From: Hymenolepis diminuta
Lineage: Eukaryota > Platyhelminthes > Cestoda > Cyclophyllidea > Hymenolepididae
Assembly: GCA_900708905.1 (NCBI GenBank)
Contig: CAADRB010000015.1
Coordinates: 1,793,093-1,857,092, forward strand
Length of the DNA: 64,000 nt
Direction of reading: 5' to 3'
The notes under the pieces are model-generated. The model was given only the letters and a program-made list of their open reading frames with translations, was not told the DNA's origin and did not search any database. Shown here piece after piece: positions 56,693-64,000 of this stretch (positions are counted from its first letter, which is position 1; the number at the start of each line of letters is the position of its first letter). A program made the translations under genes and the position numbers.

Positions 56693-58857
56693 CTAAAAAT
56701 TCTTTAATAAGTCAAAATGAAGACTACCCAAAATATTTAAGTTAAGAGGAGGACAGTTAGCATCTTGGTTGCAAGCTTTTATATGGCCATCATTATTAGG
56801 ACCACTCGATACTCTATCCTTCTCAGTTCGCTTGAATATATTACATCCTTGACGTTCCCAAGTTACTAAAGTAATGTTTGAAACATTATTTTCATATGTT
56901 ATCGGTTCTTCATTTACCGATTTACCAGAAGATCCTGAGAAAAATTACGAAATTCTAAAGATAATATAATAATCTTACCATGTTTCCGCCTGACGTGAGC
57001 CCTAAGCGCTCCCTCTGTTGTGTAAGTACTTGAGCAAATGTCACATTTGAAGGGTTTCTCCTTACTATGTATGTACTCATGACTCTTTAATCTAAGCTTG
57101 GCGGGAAATCCCTTGCCACAAACTGAACAAACAAATGGAAACTTCCTGGTGTGAATGAACATATGACACTTAAGAGCCCCCGGTGTTATAAAACTTGCTT
57201 GACATTCATCACACGTATGATTAAGTTTCTAAAAAGTAGGAATATAGAATGAAAAAGTGTTCACACTTGCCTTCAAATGTACCTTCTTGACATGGTTGCT
57301 GTGGTTGGATGCAGCTAAGAATCCCCTACTACAATACCCACATATGTATGGTTTTTCTCCTGTGTGAGTCCGTGCATGATCTAATAATCCACCCTTCGTC
57401 GCAAAGCGACTATTGCAATTTGAACATGGAAATGGCCTTTCCCCGGTATGGGTACGTATGTGCCTCTGCAGAAGAGATGGTCTGTCAAATATTTTTTGGC
57501 AATAGCTACACTTATGGACTTTTCTATCTAAAGTTTTCCCAATGTCTCTATCAACATTTGTTCCAAGTTTACAGATAACCTCTGAAACCCTTTCCGGATT
57601 CCTATTGTTCACGAATGTCAAAGCAACTGTGTCTACCGTCGAAGAAGGTTCCTAAATCATTTATTTAAGCACCAATATTACTTACTACGATTGGCGACGT
57701 GTTTTCTTGATTGGGTTGAAGTTGACTTTCTAAGGCGGAAGTGCTTGCAGTTCCAATTCCACTCTCGGTTAAAGTACATTGATTTTGCTGCAAGTCCTTG
57801 TTATCGTTAGGTTTTTCATTTGCACCTTCGGTAGCCTTGTAATCGAAGTCTCGAACATTCCTCTCTTGTGACTTTAAAAAACAGTCTGTTTTATGATGCA
57901 GCCGTAAAGAAAGAATGTGCGAAAGGCTTAGCAGAGTATGTAACTATTTTGCATGCTAATGACAATTGAAATTTATTTGCTTCTAATGGTAATCTGAAAT
58001 GAATAATTCTAATAATATAAGCAGGTTTTTGGTAAATCGAATATTCCAGACTTTGTCAGTGATTGATGTTCGTTCAGGTCACAGATTACATTGACCCCGT
58101 CATTACCGTTAGCATAGCAACACCTCTTCATTCGTATAATTATGCACTGAAAATGAATTAAAATATATCTTTTCTCGTAAAATTCGTAGACAAAATATGC
58201 CATATTCAAGTAAAATTTGAGGAAAAGTTGACAGTAAATTAATTTGAGGCTAAAATATACTTTCGGACTTCATATAGACCTTTAATTACTTACTCAAAGA
58301 GATGATGTAACCGGAATGCATTTATTCCCAATAGTGGATTTTAAGATTACAACAATCATTAATGAAAATGATGAAAATTACTATTTCTCCAGAAAACGTT
58401 TTAAAACAGTTCGAAATCTCAGTCTGGACGCTACACCGTGCAAGGCAGATAGACCAAGGAATGAAGGGTAGCCTCAAAAATCAGTAATCCGTTTTAATAT
58501 AATGGGTTGAATACTGACTGAGTTTCAGATCATAGATCGTGAAGTATTTTTTAAAAATAAATTAGCTGCCTAAATATTTCGAAGTAAAATTGGGCATGGA
58601 GATAATGCCTTAGCAAAAGATTGGCCATGCTCAAACTGTTAATCGTTAAAATAATTGGCAAGTCTAACTAACCACGGGTTACATCTTATGCCTAAATTCT
58701 GCACGCATCAAAAATACGAAAAATGCCTCTAATCTTTGTTATCAAATAGCTTAGAATAACATTAAAATACAAGAGAATAAAAAACGGGGGCACTCACGTT
58801 GGTAGGCGGTGGCGAATTGGGTAAACCGAGTATCGCTTTTATCGTATATTCAGTCAT
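56693..58857 (-). CDS. C2H2 zinc-finger protein, six fingers, 372 aa, five exons
   Basis: Probable nuclear DNA-binding transcription factor. Exons on the minus strand: 58857-58798, 57871-57686, 57651-57271, 57228-56979, 56934-56693; total 1119 bp, 372 aa. Introns are 926, 34, 42 and 44 bp; phases agree throughout. The 42-bp intron (57270-57229) has the donor AAG|GCAAGT, so it is GC-AG. The N-terminus is [27 protein letters not shown] resembles the eh1 motif (FxIxxIL) that binds Groucho corepressors. Residues 21-120 are polar and Gln/Ser/Asn-rich. The fingers start at Cys130, 158, 186, 215, 243 and 271 and end at His292. Linkers TGERP and TGEKP follow fingers 1 and 2; later linkers depart from this consensus. 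Fingers 3 and 6 have H-X4-H. Residues 293-372 are a low-homology tail ending in KNF. The exon 1 to exon 2 link rests on phase and splice sites only; an extra small exon there is possible. The family cannot be named more precisely. Confidence 0.85.
57872..58797. other. Intron 1 of the zinc-finger gene
   Basis: 926 bp (donor AAC|GTGAGT, acceptor TTTTTAAAG|T). On the minus strand a CATTTTCAG acceptor at about 58150 is followed by a short open frame ([12 protein letters not shown]...), which might be a skipped or alternative exon. No phase-compatible join was found. Confidence 0.6.
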
Positions 58858-59253
58858 GAGGAACTTCGATTACTCAAGCGGTGACTATGGTAAATTATAT
58901 ATGATTATATGATAATTGGAAAAAATTTCATTGGTTAATGAATGGCCTCACTGCGAGAACACATTGGGTGGCATTGCGTCATAGAAGCCGGACATTCATT
59001 TGATTATGCGATCTTCATCAAATTGTTCATAGTTTAATTTTGCGATAGGTATCAAAAATAGTAAACGATAAAAATGTTGTGGTTCACAATAGGTAAAAAT
59101 TTCTTTCTTTTACTGCAAGTAAAATTGTTTTGTAAATAATTTGTAAAAAAATGATATTATTGCTTTTTGCATTCTGGCATTTACAAGAACAGTTTTGCTT
59201 ACTCGATATCATAAGAGCTTGAGTTACCATGATATAATATGGTGAAGGATGAC
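58858..59253. promoter_or_regulatory. Upstream region of the zinc-finger gene
   Basis: This is the 5' flank of the minus-strand gene. It is mostly A+T-rich with a slightly G+C-richer bit at 58940-58995. No defined promoter element was seen; the assignment is by position. Confidence 0.25.
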
Positions 59254-59640
59254 TCTCTATGCATTTTCCGAAATTACTCTTTATTCGCATAGTAAATGAA
59301 AATTCTTTGCAATTTCTTCCATAACCCCTATATTTCATAAGTAAACACATTTTTCGATTCCATCTCCCCCTTCTATAACCATCTTGTTTCATTAAACGTA
59401 CATCTGCATTCATGTTCTCACGCGCATCCTTGCCCAATCGTCTTTGTATTTCCATCCATACTCACATAGCCGATACACACTCATACACACACTTGTCATT
59501 TATTGGCTCCTCCGCTTCCCTCTCATTTCTTTCTAGGTTGAACACTCACCGTGGTTTGTTCAATACATTTTGACATAGTCAAATTTTGCTGTTCTGCTCT
59601 AGAACTGTTACCGGTGTTGTTAGCTGAAGCTATAAATTAG
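59254..59640 (+). repeat. Dispersed repeat, copy B
   Basis: Second copy of the family seen at 23171-23615, same orientation, with shared blocks TGCATTTTCCGAAATTAC, TTTATTCGCAT, TTCTATAACC, ACATCTGC, TTCAATACAT, TGTTCTGCT and GTGTTGTTAGCT. A CA-rich stretch (ATACACACTCATACACACAC) lies in the middle. A 123-codon minus-strand open frame overlaps it and is judged accidental. Confidence 0.6.
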
Positions 59641-60059
59641 CTTCCACAGTCAAGATCTGCTTCATTAGTTCCTAGCGTTTGCTACAAAGGACCTCTCTGA
59701 AAGAGAAAACTGTAAATTATTAGAAATAGGTGCTTTCTTGCTTATTTTCAGTAATTTGGATTATATTTAAATACCATCCTTTTTTTCTCTCTTGGGGTCC
59801 ACTTAAAAAGTAGAATATAAGAAGTGCAGAGTTTTCTCCTTTTGATCCGAGAAAAGTAAAAATTACATGCAAATGAGCCGACGTATGGGTCAGCATGTTT
59901 CTATTCACTGAGTGGACATAAATTTCGTTCAGTTAAAACAGAGTAATATGGTCTCAGTGTGCTTAAAACAAAGACAACCAAATATTAAGGTTTTTTGAGG
60001 ATAAGTGAATGCTATCAAGCCCGTAACAAATGCTTAAAACATTTAAGGAAGCAGCTTAA
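59641..60059. other. Intergenic
   Basis: A+T-rich. I see no supported feature. Confidence 0.45.
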
Positions 60060-60860
60060 GAAAATAGCACTTATGGATTGAATCGCATCGTAAAGGTAAA
60101 TATAAGGTCAGAACTGAATTAAATTTATAGAAAATTAATTTTAAGCTTCGTATCCATCAAATCCCAATAAGTTTACATTCTTTAAATAACAGTGAAATTG
60201 GAATTCGAAGCTCTTCAGATGCGCTGAAAGGCATCAAGTCAAAACTATTCGGAAGCCACTAAATTTTTCATGAAAACGGATCCACGGCATTCATTTAATT
60301 TATCAAGGGAAGGTTTGATTTCCATATCATGAAAATTTGTGGGCACTTCCTGTTAGAGAAATCTGTAAGTAATGATCACCAGTTGCATGATTTCCTACAT
60401 TGTTAAGTTTCCATTTCTTTGCCCTACAGGATCTCCCTCCCCGCGAATTTGACTACAATCCATTTAGAAATAATCGACAAAAATGAAGATTGCCTAACTT
60501 GAACCTTTCAATAACTGTTTTGAAAGTAATTAACCGACTCCTCTTAAATTACTATACAGAGAAGTGTTCCGGAACATGTGGGACAAATTCATTGAGTCTG
60601 AAGCCACGGTAACTTCTTATGTTCATTGTGGCTCGGTTACATAAAGAATATATATTGAAATTGCTGTTAAATAGTATATAAGAAAAAGATAAACACTTGA
60701 TTGGTGTCTTGTTCTATCTTATCCAAATATTCAACATATTGTTATCTACTTTTATACCAAATTAGATTTCGTGAAATCCGAGTTGGAGGATGTTTACAAA
60801 CAGCGTTTACACATTATTAAAATTAAAATTAACGAAATCTTCTTAAAACGGTTTTGAATT
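60060..60860 (+). other. Cluster of possible short exons
   Basis: Several short splice-site-bounded open pieces occur. One frame ends at a GTAAGT donor at 60365. After a 65-bp gap there is a good TTTGCCCTACAG acceptor and then 60430-60486, which reads DLPPREFDYNPFRNNRQK and a stop, in phase. A further piece, 60560-60608, is bounded by TATACAG and GTAACT. Earlier pieces (about 60088-60098 donor, 60192 acceptor) can be joined in more than one frame. A gene made of very short exons is possible, but all three frames look open in places and no ATG is secure. This is a candidate only. Confidence 0.2.
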
Positions 60861-63420
60861 AGATATCCATTTTGCAAAAGAAAGTGTACTTCTAATATTT
60901 TAGTTAAATAGAAAGGATAAAGCAGAATTTAATTCCGTACGAGGCTGCATGGAAAATGTGAAAAACTCAGGAAATTAATGGAACTAAATTCGAACGTCTG
61001 GAACTCGGTTCTTCAATTATCTGATAGTATGGTAGTTTAATGACCATATTTCTGACATGCCAGGTTACAGAATAATCACATGACCCAATTTGCACATAAG
61101 ATATTGTTCGGAATGAAATTACATGGAAGATTTCCTCTGTGAGTTGCAGGAAGGCCATTATTATCTATACCTGGGCAATGAAGATTAGAACTTACAAACG
61201 ATTTGCAGAAATAAATCATTAAGCAGACTATATCAAGATGAAGTATGAACCAATATTCTACTTGAAGTAATTATTGTGAATAAAATTAACCAAAAGAGAT
61301 TACATAAAGAAGTAATTCAATTATTGGCTGGCCGGTGTGACATATCACCACTTTTAGAATATTCTCTGTGGTCAGGTAGATACAAAAGACAATTAATATG
61401 AGGTAAGTATGTCAGCGATTACGAGAAAGTATGGCTGTAATTAAAACAAATCTGAATATGTGAATGCGATCAACAAAGTATTTAAATCAGTAACCACTGA
61501 CCAATCGCATATTCAAACAATCGCGCATGTAAACCAAAAATTAGTTTCCAAGTCTGAGGCATGGTATAAATATGATAGCTCAGATCAGAAAAAAAGAAGA
61601 GCAATTACGGATCAACCGGCAATTTTTTAGCTGTTCTAGGATACGAAAAAAAGCTCCCATTAGCAGAGCTTATGTTTTTCTCGGAATAAGCGATTCTCAT
61701 CGGTGTCCTCGAAGTTCAAAACTTTTCTTATAAAGTTGATTTCAACTCTAATGAATGTTAAAATTCACTTGTTTTTAATATTTTATGAAATTAGAATGCA
61801 TAATGCCAATATTATAACGTATTTTTTAAAAACTGATGATGTAACCGCATATCATACTACCAACAGCTTTTAATCAAGCACCCTATCTAAATTAAGTAGC
61901 CCAGGATGTCATCGACTAACGTTCGATTAGGCCACCAAATGAATTAATCCAAACATCATGATTGGCATAGCAACGACCTCGGGGTAATATCATATTCGGT
62001 ATAACAATTTGCCGTTTAATATTACTTGATGAATCTCTCTTTATAAATAAATCTGGGCAAAAAATAAAGTCACCTCTTACTGGTTGACCGAATTAACAAA
62101 ATTAAGCAAAATATCGAAATATGCATATCTGCAATCTAACCCCATTCAATTAAATCGGATCTCATTAGACAGAAAACAAAATATTAAACATCTAACTGAG
62201 AGATTTCTTTCAAAAAGGTCTAGATTTTTACTCTAATTTAACCATAAAACAGACTAAGCAGCTACAGAAAACAGGCTTTATTAATAATGTCATGACAATG
62301 ATTAAAAACCTATCACTATTTACAATACTCTGGCTGATTTTGTTAAACAGATAAATCACACGTTAAAAATATTTCGAATATAAATGTCCATGCACACGAT
62401 TTGATTTGATTTACATTAAATTATGATCCTAATTAGGAAAGATTGAATTCCGTTAACGACGTGGACATCAACTGACCCGGTCAGAAAATTGCGTTCAAAA
62501 TCGACCTCTGGTGAAGCTGAGTATGCAAGACAAATCGCCACCCTTATTTGGTAGTGATTACTTACTGAATGTGTCAATTAAAGTTCGTGATTATTTAAAT
62601 TAAATTTAGTAAACTGCACAATTAGATGAGTTTCAAAATGAACGGCGAACTTGAATATCATTACCCACTTTAACAAATGAAATAGCAATTAGCAATCATA
62701 GACAGTAAATGCAATTAAAACTAATCATACATTAAACCTAATATTAGAGAAATCTTTTATAATCTTGATTATTATTGTTATAAACGGAGCATGATATTAA
62801 AACCAAGCATTAGCTTCATTACAAGGGTTTATCAATAAGGTAAACATGCATTTTTAAAACTTATTTTAAATCTTCGTGTGTTTATGAAATCATGAGCACT
62901 AAATGGGGTACTACTAATTTAAATTTGAAATAAAAAACCACGGTTTGCGTTTATGTATTTAAATAAAAATATTTTGCGCCTAGACATTTGCAAATCATTT
63001 ACATTAAGTTGGCAAAATGAGGACAAAAATATCCAAACTCTTACATTATTTGATTACGATTTAATTAAACTATTGAACTTAACTTTATACCAGTTAATAG
63101 TGTGATGGGCCGTAAATCAGCCGTATATATTGGCATTATATTAAACAATAGTACTTATGTAAACAGTATCAGTTTTCCATTTTTCACGCCAGATAGTTTT
63201 AGGAGGCAAAAAACATTTTTAAATATCAAAATCCCTCTATCTTTGCCTTAAAATTGATTTTTGAACTTTTAACTCCTAATTACTGTAGAAACCGTAACAT
63301 ATAAGAAAATAATATTTCTCCCGAAATAATTCTTAAATGTAAGATTCTTTATTTTCCACTTTTTATTCCTGATTCCTTTAATTCCCTTTTATTCGAACGA
63401 ATTTATTTACATTACGGTTG
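60861..63420. other. Intergenic, 2.6 kb
   Basis: Very A+T-rich DNA. Only short accidental frames are present. I see no gene, repeat family or RNA gene. Confidence 0.5.
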
Positions 63421-63429
63421 TAAATGGCG

Positions 63430-63507
63430 CATAATATAAAACCGACCTATCGATACGATAACGTGCGTCTTGCGTCGATACAGTGGTTTGGGTCGTTTTA
63501 TATTATG
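63430..63507. repeat. Long imperfect hairpin (78 bp)
   Basis: CATAATATAAAACCGACC (63430-63447) pairs with GGTCGTTTTATATTATG (63491-63507), with one bulged base. The inner sequence also has TATCGA against TCGATA. Each arm carries a TATA-like ATATAAAA facing inward. It could be a small palindromic element or part of a promoter for the ORF that starts 27 bases downstream. Confidence 0.6.
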
Positions 63508-63533
63508 GTGTAGTCGCATCTGTAACTAGTGCA

Positions 63534-63656
63534 ATGTCTAAGGGAATTGAAGAGTCGATTACGGTATCCTACAGAGAAGAGCAGATCATAACAGAAACGC
63601 TTTCGACATTTGGCACCAGACTATTTCGAAATTCCAATAAAATAGGAAATATATAA
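63534..63656 (+). CDS. Possible small ORF or first exon, 40 aa
   Basis: Not recognised. An ATG 27 bases after the hairpin opens 40 codons (MSKGIEESITVSYREEQIIT at the start) to TAA at 63654. The residue composition looks coding compared with the surrounding DNA, but the frame is short. A possible donor (ACG|GTATCC at 63564) would make it a 10-codon first exon whose continuation may lie beyond the window. Chance is a real alternative. Confidence 0.2.
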   Translation: MSKGIEESITVSYREEQIITETLSTFGTRLFRNSNKIGNI

Positions 63657-64000
63657 GAAATAGTGGCATTAACGTTTATATTCTGGCGGATTTTAGGTTC
63701 CGATCCAGGTAAATTTGAATTCGTTTTGGCCGTAAATTTGGCCATAAAAGTAATAATTCTTGGTGAATTAACTTCAACAGTATATATAAATATAAATAAG
63801 TATATTAGAACTTGAATAAATTGGTTAAATACTGTTAATTACTGTGTAGCCCTTGACCTTGAACATTATTATTATATAACGTTGTAAGAACGGCGCGGTA
63901 TTTGGAATCGTCGATTTTTTTAAGAATTGATTATATCCTATTTTTTGGTTATTTACCAACAATAAATGGAGCGATCAATAGAGTACAAGTTAAAAATGTT
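63657..64000. other. Right-edge A+T-rich DNA
   Basis: No supported feature to the end of the window. Confidence 0.4.

Noticed and set aside
59084..59455. 123-codon minus-strand ORF
   Set aside because: It overlaps repeat copy B, has poor composition and no splice context; the corresponding frame is not kept in copy A.

Overview
Eukaryotic nuclear DNA, roughly two-thirds A+T, with intron-rich genes. The organism is most likely a parasitic flatworm, and a tapeworm fits best. The evidence is the intron sizes: many introns are only 31-44 bp or about 65-78 bp, and they sit beside introns of 2-10 kb in the same gene. There is also a decayed mariner transposon. The species cannot be fixed from the sequence alone.

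Layout, left to right. (1) 94-228, minus: the first exon of an unknown gene that leaves the window on the left, head-to-head with (2). (2) 715-34130, plus: a complete 18-exon p90 ribosomal S6 kinase (RSK) of 745 residues. Both kinase domains, the turn and hydrophobic motifs and the ERK-docking tail can be read. Its seven 5' exons lie within 0.8 kb, separated by tiny introns; the rest is spread over 26 kb. (3) About 34846-35804, minus: a set of well-bounded exons suggesting an unrecognised gene convergent with RSK. (4) 36504-37026, plus: a two-exon gene for a 98-residue orphan protein. (5) 40509-42082, plus: a two-exon gene for an 84-residue single-pass membrane protein. (6) 42706-43315, plus: coding-like frames, one with a membrane segment, that may belong to an unrecognised gene. 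(7) 44215-45200, minus: a broken mariner transposase. (8) 47457-53473, plus: a secreted alpha-2-macroglobulin/thioester-family protein of 1827 residues in only two exons. It has an inserted EGF-like module, and the thioester motif is lost. (9) 56693-58857, minus: a five-exon gene for a six-finger C2H2 zinc-finger protein with a possible N-terminal eh1-like motif; one of its tiny introns appears to be GC-AG. (10) 58858-64000: mostly intergenic, with a repeat copy, some possible micro-exons, and a hairpin followed by a short ORF at the right edge.

The genes are not an operon and I see no shared pathway: RSK is an intracellular ERK-pathway kinase, the macroglobulin is secreted, and the zinc-finger protein is nuclear. 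Three diverged copies of one dispersed repeat occur (about 23171, 28790 and 59254), the first interrupted by a 19-base N gap. No bacterial feature, CRISPR array or rRNA was seen. The least conventional items are the macroglobulin with the dead thioester, the GC-AG micro-intron, and several exon-like islands that ATG-based ORF calling misses.
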